A stretch of 64,000 nt of DNA from Lantana camara (lineage: Eukaryota > Streptophyta > Magnoliopsida > Lamiales > Verbenaceae). Shown here one piece after another: positions 25,178 through 36,935 of the stretch (positions are counted from its first letter, which is position 1; each line of letters opens with the position of its first letter). The notes below the pieces were generated by a model. It did not search any database, was not told the DNA's origin, and was given only the letters and a program-made list of their open reading frames with translations. The stretch is taken from the NCBI GenBank assembly GCA_037501455.1, contig CM074858.1:80140501-80204500 (forward strand), in the 5' to 3' direction. A program made the position numbers and the translations under genes.

Positions 25178-25190
25178 TGGTATCAGAGCC
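25178..25190 (+). promoter_or_regulatory. Primer-binding site of A
   Basis: TGGTATCAGAGCC, eight bases after the LTR, complementary to the initiator-methionine tRNA 3' end used by many plant LTR elements. Confidence 0.9.
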
Positions 25191-25423
25191 CGGTTGGAAA
25201 ACCGAGGTACTCGAGTCGTGTCAAGTCAATCTAGGTCGCACGGCATAGGATTACTTATTACTTGAGAGTCTTCATTTCATTGAAATACTTGATTTACTTG
25301 AATTCTTGGGTTAATTGAGTTATTTGATCTTCCTTGAATGTGTGTTTATTGATATGATGGAATTATATGCACACATTTGTATTTATTAATCAAACCACGC
25401 ATGTGTAGTGATTGGATCTCAGG

Positions 25424-26671
25424 ATGGATCGTGATAGACATCACCGTGACCAATCTCCGAGACACAGGCATCATCATCATCGCCGTCACCACCATCATCG
25501 TGAGAGATCACCTCCTCCTCCACCTGCTCAGGTACAGCCTTAGGATTTTATGAACGCGGTAGTGGGGCTAATTGATCAGAGACTACAGGACAGGGTTCCT
25601 CCACCACCACCAGCACCCGTGGCACCCCAGGAGAACCCCATTTCTACCATTTTCCGAGAGTTCCAGAATCAGCATCCCCCGAAGTTCTATAAGGGCGACG
25701 ATATACAGGCAGAGATGTGGTTGAAGGAGATCGAGAGAATTTGGCAGCTTATCCCTTGTGATACCCAGGAGAAGGCTCGCTGTACACTTACTTTGATTCA
25801 GGACGAGGCCTATTCCTGGTGGGAAAGCACACAGATCGTCTTGGAGGCAGCCGGGACAGAGATTTCTTGGGAGGTCTTCGTACGGGAGTTTGGAAACAAA
25901 TTTATTCCTCCAGCTTCCCGTACCCGCAGGTTGAGGGAGTTTACCGAGCTGAAACAAGGAGGAAGGTCCGTGGGGCAGTATATCGCCGAGTTCGAGAGAC
26001 TTTCTCGCTATGCACCCAACATAGCGAATGATGACTTTCATAAGGCAATGCTGTTCGTCGAGGGACTCAGGCCAGACATCCAGGATGCACTGAAAGCGGC
26101 TAACACTAGCACCTGGGCCAAAGCTACCGCTAAAGCTTTGAAAGTCGAGGATTCTGATATTGCCAGGAGGTCTATTCCTCGCACAGGACAGGCTTCAGGC
26201 TCGAGAGCGGGTCAGGGATCGAGTTCAGGGAAGAAACCGATGATCTATTCTGTACCTCCAGCCCCGAAGGACACCGGGAAGAAGTTTAAGGCTACAGGAC
26301 AGTTACAGAAGGGTCCAAGAGCTCCAGCACCACCACAGCCACCTTAGAAACCGGGCTGCAGATTCTGTGGACTTACTACTCACACCTATGATAACTGCAG
26401 ACGAAGGTTGGGCTTATGTTTGATCTGTGGGAGCGACGAGCATTTGGTTGATGGTTGTCCGGATCGTCGGGATCCGCCACCTGCAGGTCCGAGGCCACTT
26501 GTTAGAGCTCGGGCTTACGCACTCACTGGAGAGGAGCAGGATGCAGAGATCAACCCCGCAGCGGTAGTTGAAGGTACTGTTTGCATCTATGGCACGAACA
26601 TCCATACGTTATTTGATCCAGGAGTTACACACTCCTTTCTTGTGCACTCTATTGCTATTACATTACCTTAG
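25424..26671 (+). pseudogene. gag and protease start of element A (interrupted)
   Basis: The start at 25424 (MDRDRHHRDQ) is chosen because it opens the frame that continues through the capsid domain. A His/Arg- and Pro-rich leader is followed by TAG at 25541. The capsid core includes WLKEIERIWQL, SWWES, FIPPASR and VGQYIAEFERLSRYAP. After TAG at 26345 two CCHC zinc knuckles follow in frame: CRFCGLTTHTYDNC (26357-26398) and CLICGSDEHLVDGC (26417-26458). The protease site reads LFDPGVTHSF (Asp codon 26615-26617), with Pro where Ser or Thr is normal, so the protease would be inactive. TAG follows at 26669. Gag binds and packages element RNA. Confidence 0.9.
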
Positions 26672-27870
26672 CCTGCTATGTGCTCTTCTGTGCGCTATCT
26701 AGTTAGTACTCCTTTTGGTAGTAGGCGAGAGACGGATCAGGTTTACAGGGATGTTCCAGTGGTGATTGAAGGCAGGGAATTCTTAACAGATTTTATTGTT
26801 ATGCCGATGGAGAGGTACGGGTCTATACTGGGGATGGATTAGTTATACCGGCACTGTGCTACCGTGGATTGCCGAGCAAAGAAAGTGCAGTTAGGTTCAG
26901 GGGTTATCACGGGTTGTACTTCGAAGACAGTACCCCTATTTCATTCTCAGAGGCTCAGAAATTGGTCACTGACGGGGCTACAGGGTTCGTTGCTTATATT
27001 CTGAACAAGCCAAAGGATCAGGTGAAATTAGAAGACACCGAAGTGGTAAAAGAATTTCCCGAAGTTTTCCCAGAGAAGTTAGATTCTTTGCCTCCTGAAC
27101 GAGAAATAGAGTTTTTGATTGATCTTTATCCGAATGCCGAGCCGTATTCAAAGACTCCGTACCGGATGGCTCCAGCCGAATTGAAAGAATTAACAGTTCA
27201 GCTTGAGGCACTATTGGAAGTTGGGTACATCCGGCCGAGTTCTTCACCTTTTGGAGCACCGGTGTTATTTGTAAAGAAAAAGGACGGAACTTTAAGAATG
27301 TGCATCGACTACCGGGAGTTGAACCGGATGACTATTAAGAACAAGTATCCCCTTCCACATATCGAGGAGTTATTCGATATACTTCAGGGTTCCAAGGTTT
27401 ATTCAAAGTTGGATTTAAGATAGGGATACTATCAGTTGCGGATCCAAGCAGAGGATATTCCTAAGACGGGATTCAATACTCGGTACGGGCACTACGAGTT
27501 CGTGGTTATGCCGTTCGGGTTAACTAATGCCCCTGCAGCTTTCATGGATATGATGCACCGGATTTTCAGGCCTTTTCTCGACAAGTTTGTGGTGATTTTC
27601 ATCGATGATATTCTGGTGTTCTCAAAATCAGCCGAGGAACACGCGAGACATCTTAAGCTCATTCTACAGACATTGAAAGAGCATCAGTTGTTTGCCAAAT
27701 TCAGCAAGTGTGAATTTTGGATCGATCGGGTTTCCTTCTTGGGATATTTAATTTCGGGAAAAGGGTTGGAAGTCGATCCCTCGAAAATCGAGGCAGTGCT
27801 GAAATGGGAGAAACCAAAGAATGCCTCGGAAGTCAGAAGCTTTTTGGGATTGGCCGGTTATTACAGAAGG
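26672..27870 (+). pseudogene. Protease end and reverse transcriptase of element A (interrupted)
   Basis: Protease-linker sequence runs to TAG at 26840. A one-base loss near 26890 moves the reading to the frame of 26869-27423. RT motifs follow: [45 protein letters not shown] and [16 protein letters not shown] at 27421 sits inside the LDLRxGYYQL motif. The catalytic FIDD box is intact at 27601-27609 (Asp codons 27604 and 27607), then LGYLIS. A deletion near 27870 in the GYYRRF motif shifts frame again. RT would copy element RNA into DNA in the cytoplasmic particle. Confidence 0.95.
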
Positions 27871-28400
27871 TTCGGGACTTTTCTAAGATTGCTGCACGGT
27901 TAACCCGATTGACGAAGAAAGATGTTAAATTTGTCTGGGACGAGAAGTGTGATCAAAGCTTTAACTTTTTGAAAGAAAAGTTGGTCTCAGCTCCGGTGCT
28001 AGCACTTCCCGAGGGTTCAGAGGAATATGCAGTGTACACAAATGCTTCTAAAGAGGGCTTAGGTTGTGTTCTGACTCAGAAAGGAAAAGTGATCGGTTAT
28101 GCTTCTCGAAAGCTAAAGGAATATGAAAGGAATTATCCTACACACGACCAGGAGCTTGCACCAGTGATTTTTGCTCTCAGGAAATGGAGACATTATTTAT
28201 ACGGGACTTCCTTTGAGATTTTCACTGACCACAAAAGCCTCCAGTATTTATTCACGCAGAAGGACTTGAATATGAGGCAACGGCGTTGGATGGAAAAGTT
28301 AGAAGATTATGATTGTACAATCAAATATCATCCAGGGAAAGCCAACGTGGTCGCCGATGCACTTAGCAGGAAGGCTAGTGTGTCAAGTTTGGAAATAAAG
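27871..28400 (+). pseudogene. RNase H of element A (catalytic Asp lost)
   Basis: The connection to RT reads [15 protein letters not shown]. The RNase H start reads [13 protein letters not shown] where the first catalytic Asp is normally in YTDAS; here the codon is AAT, a G-to-A change. Later residues remain: THDQELA, FTDHKSL, and VVADALSRK after YHPGKAN. Even without the stops this enzyme would probably be inactive. Confidence 0.9.
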
Positions 28401-29929
28401 GAAAGTGAGGAAGTTGCTCCGATTGTTTTAAAGGCTCGGGTTTCGAATATCACCATTCAGCCAAAATTGAAGTATCAGTTATTTGAGGCTCAGAATAATG
28501 ATCCGGAAGTTCAGAAGCTTGTAAGCAAGGCTAGAGCTGACTCGGAGAGTCCTTTCGGGTTTGATGAGACCGGTTTGCTTAGATTTAAAAACAGAGTAGT
28601 AGTACCCGAAGAATTGAAACGGGTTCTACTCGAAAAAGCTCACAAGTCAGCCTATTCGATCCACCCGGGAGGAAACAAAATGTATAAGGATTTGAAACAA
28701 TACTATTAGTGGAACGGGATGAAAAGAGACATGGCCGAGTATGTGAAACATTGTCTAACTTGTCAGAAACTGAAAGCTGAACACCAAAAGCCCGCGGGCC
28801 TTCTACAACCGTTACCTATTCCCGAATGGAAGTGGGAACAAGTAACGATGGACTTTGTTTCCGGATTACCAAAGGTTAAAGGCGGGTTTGATGGAATTTG
28901 GGTAATCGTGGATAGATTTACGAAATCTGCTCACTTTCTACCAGTCCGGATGTCTTATAAGATTCCAAAGTTAGCCGAGATCTATAATAGAGAGATTATC
29001 CGACTTCATGGTGTTCCGGTGAGCATAGTTTCAGACCGAGACCCGAGGTTCACATCTAAGTTGTGGCAGGAGTTGCACGCCATTTTGGGGACGAGACTCA
29101 AATTCAGTACAACATTTCACCTGCAAACAGACGGTCAAACAGAAAGGTTAATCAGATATTTGGAAGATATTCTTCAGGCTTACGCGATGGATTTTCAGAA
29201 TTCATGGGCAGAACAGCTTCCTTTGATCGAATTTGCATATAATAACAGCTTTCAGGCTTCGATCGGGATGGCTCCTTATGAACTTCTTTACGGAAGAAAT
29301 TGCCGATCTCCGTTATTCTTCGACTTGGAAGAATGGAAATGGTCGAAACAAGAAGGGGTAAAGAAAGGTGAAAGATTTGAGAAACCTTCCAAGGTCGTTT
29401 AGGATATGATTGAGAAAGTTCAGATGATTCAACAACGGATGAAAGCCGAGCAAGATAGTCAAAAGAGCTATGCCGATACGTGCCGAAGAGATCTAGAATT
29501 TGAAGTTGGTGACCGGGTATTCTTGAAGGTGTCACCAAGGAAAGGTTTCATCCGGATCGGGAAAGGAGGGAAACTTAACCCTCGCGACTTAGGGCCTTTC
29601 GAGATTCTTGAAAGAATAGGCGAGGTAACCTATCGGTTGGACCTACCACCGAGTCTTACGGGGATTCACAACGTGTTTCATGTTTCACAACTCAGGAAAT
29701 ATTACCCCGATGAGACTACGATTCTCCCCGTGGAAGAAGTTGAGTTGGAACCGAATTTGACATTTGTTTAGAGACCGGTTAAAATCTTGGATCGAAAATT
29801 TCAAGAGTTGAGAATTGGAGGATTCCCATGGTTAAAGTTTTATGGAGAAGTGACAAGACTGAGGATGCTACGTGGGAAACTGAAGATAAAATGAAACGGT
29901 TCCACCCGGAGTTGTTCACGCAAGACTAG
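28401..29929 (+). pseudogene. Integrase and chromodomain of element A (interrupted)
   Basis: N-terminal HHCC zinc domain: His residues in [12 protein letters not shown], cysteines in CLTC. TAG at 28707 falls between them. The catalytic core has Asp in TMDFVSGLP (codon 28851), Asp in VSDRDPRF and Glu in RYLEDIL. The GAPYELLYGR-like region reads GMAPYELLYGR, then SPLFFDLEEW. TAG at 29400 and 29769. The C-terminal GDRVFLKVSP and GIHNVFHVSQLRKYYPD are intact. A shift after 29771 leads to the chromodomain end WRSDKTEDATWE and MKRFHPELF, stop at 29927-29929. Integrase joins element DNA to chromosomes; the chromodomain is thought to direct site choice. Confidence 0.92.
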
Positions 29930-29930
29930 A

Positions 29931-29967
29931 GAATCTGGGGACCAGATTCTTTTAAGGGGGGGAGAGT
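29931..29967 (+). promoter_or_regulatory. Pre-PPT hairpin and polypurine tract of A
   Basis: GAATCTGG GGA CCAGATTC (29931-29949), an 8-bp perfect stem, then TTTTAAGGGGGGGAGAG directly before the 3' LTR at 29968. Relative to F and B the stem has T-A for C-G at the sixth pair. Confidence 0.85.
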
Positions 29968-32624
29968 TGTAACGCCCCGGTTCCGGATGAACAGGTAAGC
30001 ACGCCACGTGTGAGATTTTTGAGCGCAGGTTTTATTTTAATTCTTTAAATCTTTATTGTTCTTACATGGCATCTCATATTTTTATAAAATTCATGAAATA
30101 TCATTTATATGAATTACGTGAATTCATATCATTGAAAATATTATTTCATGACACGGGAAAATATTTATGGCGTAAAACCGTTGCCGAGAGTGCTTCAAAT
30201 TACGGAATTGTCCCTAGTTGAACATTTCTTTAAATTTTAGGGACTTAACTGCATAGGTTTCAAGGAACTAATTGGTAATCTTTTAAAATCACATACACTT
30301 GAATGCATAACTTGAATTCTTGGAGGATCAAATTGCAAAATTGGACATTCCACACTTTTCAAAAATGGGATGTATCGGTATAAGGCTTCCTTAAGCTTCT
30401 TTGACCAAATTTCATCTCAAAATCACCAAACACATTTGCTCCTCACTCTCGGTTCATATAAGAAAGAGAAGGGAAGAGAATTTCATCATTTACCTCAAGA
30501 ATTTCCAAGAAAGATTTCAAGAAATTAAGTTTGATCATCATTTTCATCCATCTTCTTCATTTCTTGAACTTCAAAGGTGATACTTGCATGATTTCATGAT
30601 TCTTGAGCATATTTGATGGAGCTAGGGTTTGAGAATTATGTGCTATATGAATTAATTGGAGTTGGAAGCATGATTATGTGATCATATCATGAATTATGGC
30701 ATGATTTATTCATGAAATTATTGAATATTTGAACTTGAATATTAAAAGGAGCATGAGCATGAAACCTTGAACTCTTGATGATATTTCATGTTTTAAGTGT
30801 TTAAGTGTTATGTTATCACTTTTTTTGAATATATATGCATCATATTTCCAGAAACTTTGGCTTTGTTGATCAAAAATTGGGTTTTGTTGTTGTTGTTATG
30901 CATTCCCATAGCCATGCTCTGTTTTTCCTCTGTTCTTTCCAGTTGCAGAACTGGGAACAACCGTTCCCAGCCTCAAGGCCTTGAGGGAACGGGCGTTCCC
31001 ACCTTTTCAAATAAAATAGGCGGCCGAGACTGGGAACGGCCGTTCCCATTTTGGCCTGCGTGTCGGAAGGGCCGTTTCCAGCTTCAGCGCATTTTAAAAT
31101 TGGAAATCGTTGGCACGTTTTTGGGGTTTATGCGAACGGCCCTTCCCATTTACAAAGGGAACTCGGAACGGTCGTTCCCAGGGGTCTGACAAAACAAAAT
31201 TCTCTGCATAAAATTACGATTTTAGCCCCTCGATCCAACGACTTCTTTGACCCCAAATTGCTTTTATATGATCCAATATATACTGAAACAAGATGTTATC
31301 ATGCCACATTGCATTTTCCTCGTCATCTTGTTGCATTTCCGTCGTTCGTCATATTTGGTCCATTTTAGGTCATGTCTCACGTATACACGTCGTGTTTGCA
31401 CAGGTCACGAGGGCGTGGACGAGGAGCAGGCTCCGTAGAGCATATCCTTGTTATATTTTGCAAGAAAAGGTGAGGTTTTGTTCTAGGTATATAGAACCCT
31501 ATAACCGTTATGTGATATTTTCGGCCAAAACGTATTATAAATATAAACGTTTTCCAAAATATAAAAATTTCAAGCAAGCAAGCCATTATTGTCATGATTT
31601 CAAGCAAGTTTGGCGAGTACATGATTGCACGTGGGCCCGAGGGTAATTCTTGAGCCAATCGGGAAAGCAAGGGCTGACGAGTAACTCCTGAATTATCCTC
31701 ACATTGTTGGGATCACCCCCGAAGCCACTAGGAGATTAGTGGTGGAAGGAGTTCCGTGTCTAGGGATTCATGTTCCCTACACACACCATGTCGTGGATAG
31801 TTGGGCCTTGCACCCCCACTATCACCCGGAGGAAGAAGGAGACTGGGGATTAATCCGGCATGTCGGGTTATTGCATGTTTTCAAGCATGAAATTGTCTAA
31901 TTGAGCACTAATTGGAACTGCATGATCATGTATTGAATTAATATCGCAAGCACGTACTGTTCACGATTGGTGTAAAGGTTGGAGAATCGCCCTTACTCGT
32001 CGGGGCTACATGTTCATGAAATGATCAAGTTAAATTGTTAAAATGATTAGCGGTAATCTCTGGCAAAGGATAAATTCTCTCGAACTACATATCTATTTCA
32101 TTTTCAAAGCCTTCACCCGAGGTTACAACTTGCATGTGACGTGTGATATATATATCTTATTACCCCTCACTCAGTCTTCGGTAGACTGATACTTCACTTT
32201 TCAGGTACTTGAGAGCGTGGTCGTGCTAGGCGGGAGTCCGGTCAAGTCTTACACTTTCACGGGTCTAGTATTGCACCTCTCATGTATAGACTTTTGATAG
32301 GTATCATGTTATGATCATGATTGTTACATTTTGAATACTCTAGCATGTATATAGTATATGGAGATGATAATGTATTGATAGTTAAGTTTGGTATCTGTAT
32401 GTATCTATATCGGTAACTATGGTACCTATATGTATGTTCGTTTTATTGCTTCCGCTTTTATATTCATGTTTTGGTTGAATTATGTTGGGAGTGTCCCGCC
32501 TAGCTCGTTTGTTTTAATTGTCTCCCGTTCTCTATAGTTTTGGTTTATGTATGAATTGTCCGTTTCATACGTGGATCGAGACTATAGTGCGGGGGATGTA
32601 TTGCCTTGGGGTTAGGGTGCTACA
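29968..32624 (+). repeat. 3' LTR of A
   Basis: Same start and end as the 5' copy, 2657 bp. Palindromes at 30953-31179, hairpin CAGTCT TCGGT AGACTG at 32172-32188. Confidence 0.95.
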
Positions 32625-32629
32625 CTCCC

Positions 32630-33675
32630 AATGTGTAAAGATTTTAGCCAAAAGTATATATATGTATATAGAGTCGTTTTCAAGGGTCAATGATTTTAAA
32701 AAGTAAAGCCTTTATTTTATGAACCTACCAAATGTTTTGGCGAGAAAAGAACGAATGTTATTCACAGAATGGGGCCCAGGGACTTTGTGTGAGTGCTGAC
32801 CCGAGGAGGCATGGGCTGACGGTGAACCCTCACACTAGTCCCACCAATGAACGACGTAACCGGACCTCGTTAGGAGTTAGCGAGGAATGGACGCTGAGTG
32901 CCATCTGGGGAGTCATGTTCCCCTTTTGGTCAATGAATGGGTGGTCGGGCCTTGCAAACCCACCACCAACCCGGAGGAAGAAGGTGGAAATGTTAAAGAA
33001 TGTTATGCATGAAAGAAAGAATGAATGTTAATGAACTACACAAGGTGTTGGTTGGAGATAATGCATGCCCACTCGCCGGGCCAATAATGACCTAATGTAA
33101 ATGAATCGCTATAATCCCTTTTGATGATTTTCTATTCACCCACTTGGGAAATTCTCTAAAAACCTCACTTGGGATTATAGCTTGCATGTGACTGTTTAAA
33201 TACCATCGTATATTATATTTATGCCCTGTTTTTATACTCACCGGTCCCTTTTGGACTGAACCCGTTTGGTGTTCCGTTGTTTTATGCAAGTGTCGGGAGC
33301 TAGGCGGGAATTCGAGTCATAAGTCTTGCATTCGCTTTTAGCTCTTGTATTTTGGTCTTACACTTGCATACTCTTACATTTGATTGTTGTCTATGAATAT
33401 TGATGTAGAGCGTATATGTTTTGGCCGTGACGGCATGTGAATGATGTTGTAACTTATTTTTAATGAGCTTGAATGCTCATTGTATATACTATGATCAGTT
33501 ATTGCTTCCGCGTTAATGTTTACTCTGATTTTATGGTTCAAGGGTTAGTCCCGCCTATCATAGCGTGTGTGTTTATCCCCATTCGCCGTGATTTAGCTCG
33601 AGTATGGATCGTCCATTTTATATTCGGGTCGGGTCTCGGTGCGGGAGATGTGGTACCTTGCACTCGGGTGCTACA
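32630..33675 (+). repeat. 5' LTR of B, second segment
   Basis: Resumes after A's right duplication (CTCCC 32625-32629) and ends TGCTACA at 33675. It matches 39540-40598 of the 3' LTR throughout, including the GTTGGTTGGAGATAATGC block and the GTCC/GGAC hairpin. Confidence 0.9.
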
Positions 33676-35022
33676 TCCTTAAGTGGTATCAGAGCTTCGG
33701 GTTGCAAAACTCGGGCTCTCGTGTCGTGTGGGTCAGTCTAGGTCGTTCGGCATAGGAACTACGTGATAATGTGCGCATTGCATCAATCTTCAACATGAAA
33801 TTATCTTTCCTTTTTAATCTTGTCGAATTACCTGTTGCATTTTATATTGGATCCGTGCCTTTCGTGTTGAATATGTGCCATGGGCATGTACTAATCGCAT
33901 GCATATATCTTCGAAATGAGTTATGATTTACAGGTTATGAAGATAATATCAAACCACGGCCAAGCTCTACGATAAAGACGATCTATTGCAAGTTCTTCCT
34001 GAGTCATGGAAGATAGGAGGGATGCACCGGGGAGGAATATGGAGAATTCGAGATGTGAGGCCTTCCTATATGGAGCTAGAGTTCAAGGGTTGGGAGCCGG
34101 AATGGGAGGTTCCACTTTAGGGATGCAATGGTAGAGAGACACTTAATAAGATAAGAGTTGATCAGGGAAAATATTTATGACTCCTAATATGGGTATATAC
34201 GGCTCTCCTACATAAGATGCCATAATTGGATTCAATGGGATCGTTCAACCTAAGGAATGAAGTAAATGAACCTTGAAGGTATTTTGGTTCAGGGTTCGGA
34301 CTATTGAAGAGGTACCGAGGACTGAGAGGAGTCAAGGTAAAATAAATCCGATGGGAATTGAGCACTAAGAGTGGTTAAAGAAGGGTTTCTAAATAAACTT
34401 GGAAATTAAAAATCGAGATTGTAGAAGTCAAGATCAGGAAGAGTTTAGATTTTGGTGCTTTGGATTTCGACTAAGATAGAAACGAGTAGGGAAGGTGGTA
34501 ATATTGAGCACGGGAATTGAGTTCGTTTTCCAAATCCAAGCTAAATTGCCGAGTTGTGAGGTCGAATTGGGAGATATGGAGCAACAAATGGAAACGATAA
34601 AGTAAGGCGAAGACTCTTTGGAAGGAAATCATGTGCGCAAGTATAAGCAATCGGAAAAGAAGGTTAATTCGTCAGTCTAAGTTCATAAAGGATAAGCGCG
34701 GGAAATTTGATCAGGGGGATGATTCAAAGTAGAATTTAAAAACACAGTCGGAGTAATTTTATAAGACAATTTGGGGAAATGTCGAAGGGTAATTCTTGGG
34801 GAGAAATTCAGCTACTAATTCAATGGATGTAGAAGAAATTAGGGATCGCGAAATTTTAATTTCGGATCGTGGGAGATACAAGGGATGCACGAAGATTCAT
34901 GGAAAACTGGAAGACCGTGGGAAAGACAAGGCAGGATTAGCAAGTCAAAGTAATCTCAGAATTGGAGGAACGAGGAAAAGCTACCGAACTAACAGCTTAC
35001 TATATTGGTGACAGGTTCCAAA

Positions 35023-35181
35023 GCATTCATGGCACGTGCATCATACTTCGCACCAAATTATTTGTTTTTCTTTACTTATGTTCGTGCGCGCATTTTTATT
35101 TGATTTTGTTGCTTTAATGTACTGCATATTTAATTGTCGCAAGTGTGCCACGTGCATCGTCATTTTTAACCCGACATGCAT
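35023..35181 (+). promoter_or_regulatory. Conserved boxes 1 and 2 of B
   Basis: GCATTCATGGCACGTGCATC (35023-35042, containing the G-box palindrome CACGTG) and GTGTGCCACGTGCATCG followed by TTAACCCGACATGCAT (35143-35181). Counterparts: C minus 48231-48252 and 48107-48143, J 58798-58817 and 58904-58943, D 43904-43940 (box 2). Confidence 0.65.
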
Positions 35182-35551
35182 TCTAGTGTTTATTTGATAG
35201 GAAGTTCTTTCATCTCACTTATCAAGTATCTCTTCGATCGGGCCACATCTGAGTTAAGAGGAAAGAAATAATGGGATGGTACGTTACAATGAAGGTGACG
35301 TCGGGAAAATAAAGAATTTCAAGTAAGGGATAGGTTAATGGAAACGGGAATTCATAAAGAGAAGCGAGATTAGAGTTGATTGCGGGGTGTTTGGATCGGA
35401 CAGGAATAGGAAAGGGATTTCGGACATCAAGCGAATTAGAAGGGAAGTTGTTGGGGTTGCCCTTTTGATTAAAATGCTCCCTAATGGAAATTATTCATCC
35501 AGAATTTCGACAAAAGAAGAATCGATGGAGTTCAACATGTGACAATACAAA

Positions 35552-35567
35552 TTTAAGGGGGAGAGCA
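35552..35567 (+). promoter_or_regulatory. Internal polypurine tract of B
   Basis: TTTAAGGGGGAGAGCACG resembles the terminal tract TTTTAAGGGGGAGAG at 36955-36969 but lies 1.4 kb before it. C (47862-47879, minus) and D (44062-44076) have the same internal copy. Confidence 0.55.
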
Positions 35568-36510
35568 CGACCGAGAAATAAATTGGAAAATTGAAGTGGT
35601 GCTCGAAGATATATTTTAGTAGGAATAACGGAATTGCAAATTAATGAAGATCTGAGGAAGATCTGGAAGTCCTAGTGGTGGTGATCGGAAATAAATAAAA
35701 GAGCCTTAACGGTTAAACCGTTAAAGTGAGCGTTAAGTATTAAAGTTCGTGTTGAGGCCACCACGCGATATTGAGGAGATGGTTTGTTGAGCATTTCTAC
35801 ACATGGGATTTAAATTTTGGGAAATAATGGAATTATGGAGGAGCTTCTGCGAGACCATTAAATCGCCTCAGGGAACAGAAATTAAATCAAATTAATACGT
35901 TCGTGATGGCAACCATAGAGGGTAATTTGACTAAGGATTGGAGGAGTCCGGACATCACTTAACAAAATAAAACCCTACTGCATCGCTAGTTGTTTTTCCA
36001 TAATGAGTTAGAAGTGACTATGGAAGCACTTGAATTAAATCTCAAGAAGTATCAAGGAAGTTTTCCCACGATTAGAAATTTTGGTGGACCGAAATTTAAT
36101 ACACGCTTAATGACTCTAAGAGGATGAAGGGATGAGGAAACGATCCACGAATAAATTAATCCAAAATTTTTGGGAACCGATGATCACAATCCGGTTTGGA
36201 AAGAACTCGTCAAGAAGGCTGTGATCATTAATCAAAAAGGTTATTGAATTCCAGGGTGTTTCACCAAATTACAGAAGGAGACATGAACCGTGAAGAAGAC
36301 CGGTCCGAAATCTTAAAATGTAGGGTAAAACTCGTTTTGGAAGGGCAGGTTGATTGAATCAGAGTGGAATTAAGAATAGGACCAGTCGAGAGCCTTATCA
36401 GTTTCTCAAGTAGACACGTTGAGGATATTAAAGACAAGCCAAGAGTCGAGCTAGTTTTTGGGTTCAGACCATACCTTGGGACCATGAAGGCTTTAGCTTC
36501 AAATTCATTT

Positions 36511-36527
36511 CCACGGTGAACGGTACC
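36511..36527 (+). promoter_or_regulatory. Conserved box 4 of B
   Basis: CCACGGTGAACGGTACC, repeated exactly in D (44139-44155) and nearly so in C (47056-47070, minus), within otherwise diverged sequence. Confidence 0.6.
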
Positions 36528-36777
36528 TCAGATATCCATGGCATATGCATACACGCGTTGTTAATTTAAATAATTTTGATAATCTGTGCTTTGACTCTTT
36601 GATGTGTTAACTATTGTTGTATAATCGATGTTGGATGTAAGTAAGTGATAATTGTCCCCTGGCTTTATGTGATTGTTTTGATTAAGTTGTCGTAATTGGA
36701 TGTTTTGATGCTTTCTCCTTGGTGTTTGCCCTTCGTTGTGACTGTATTTTGTATTTTGAACTTCTTTACCTGTTTGC

Positions 36778-36911
36778 GAGAGACGGGGTTCTCTCATTGT
36801 TGTTCGAGAGACGGGGTTCTCTCGTTGTTGCTTTCGAGAGACGGGGTTCTCTCATTGTTGTTTGAGAGACGGGATTCTCTCCTTGTTGCTTGTGAGGAAC
36901 GGGGTTCCTTC
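36778..36911 (+). repeat. Hairpin array GAGAGACGGGGTTCTCTC of B (five copies)
   Basis: Copies at 36778-36795, 36806-36823, 36836-36853, 36864-36881 and a variant at 36894-36911 (AGGAAC GGG GTTCCT stem). Each is a six-pair stem GAGAGA/TCTCTC closing a CGGGGT loop, spaced about 28-30 bp and separated by TTGTTG-rich linkers. Confidence 0.85.
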
Positions 36912-36935
36912 ATTAATTGTTTTCAGGCAGACAGT

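Larger units (their letters stand above)
22496..32624 (+). mobile_element. Element A: complete-order but inactive Ty3/gypsy chromovirus
   Basis: 5' LTR 22496-25169 (2674 bp), internal 25170-29967, 3' LTR 29968-32624 (2657 bp). Perfect CTCCC duplications at 22491-22495 and 32625-32629. Domain order is gag, protease, RT, RNase H, integrase, chromodomain, as in the plant Tekay/Del chromovirus group. One long gag-pol reading is broken by eight in-frame TAG codons and three or more frameshifts. It is the innermost element of its stack, so its insertion is later than that of B, C and J. Confidence 0.95.

Noticed and set aside
25178..25190. tRNA-like match TGGTATCAGAGC (repeated at 33684, 43679, 57590 and inverted at 49708)
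   Set aside because: It is a primer-binding site complementary to a tRNA end, not a tRNA gene; no cloverleaf around it.
25541..25543. Amber codons in element A as programmed read-through sites
   Set aside because: Eight stops together with frameshifts and a missing RNase H aspartate point to decay; kept only as a composition oddity.
25583..26041. 152-codon minus-strand frame opposite gag of A
   Set aside because: Shadow of the gag reading on the other strand.
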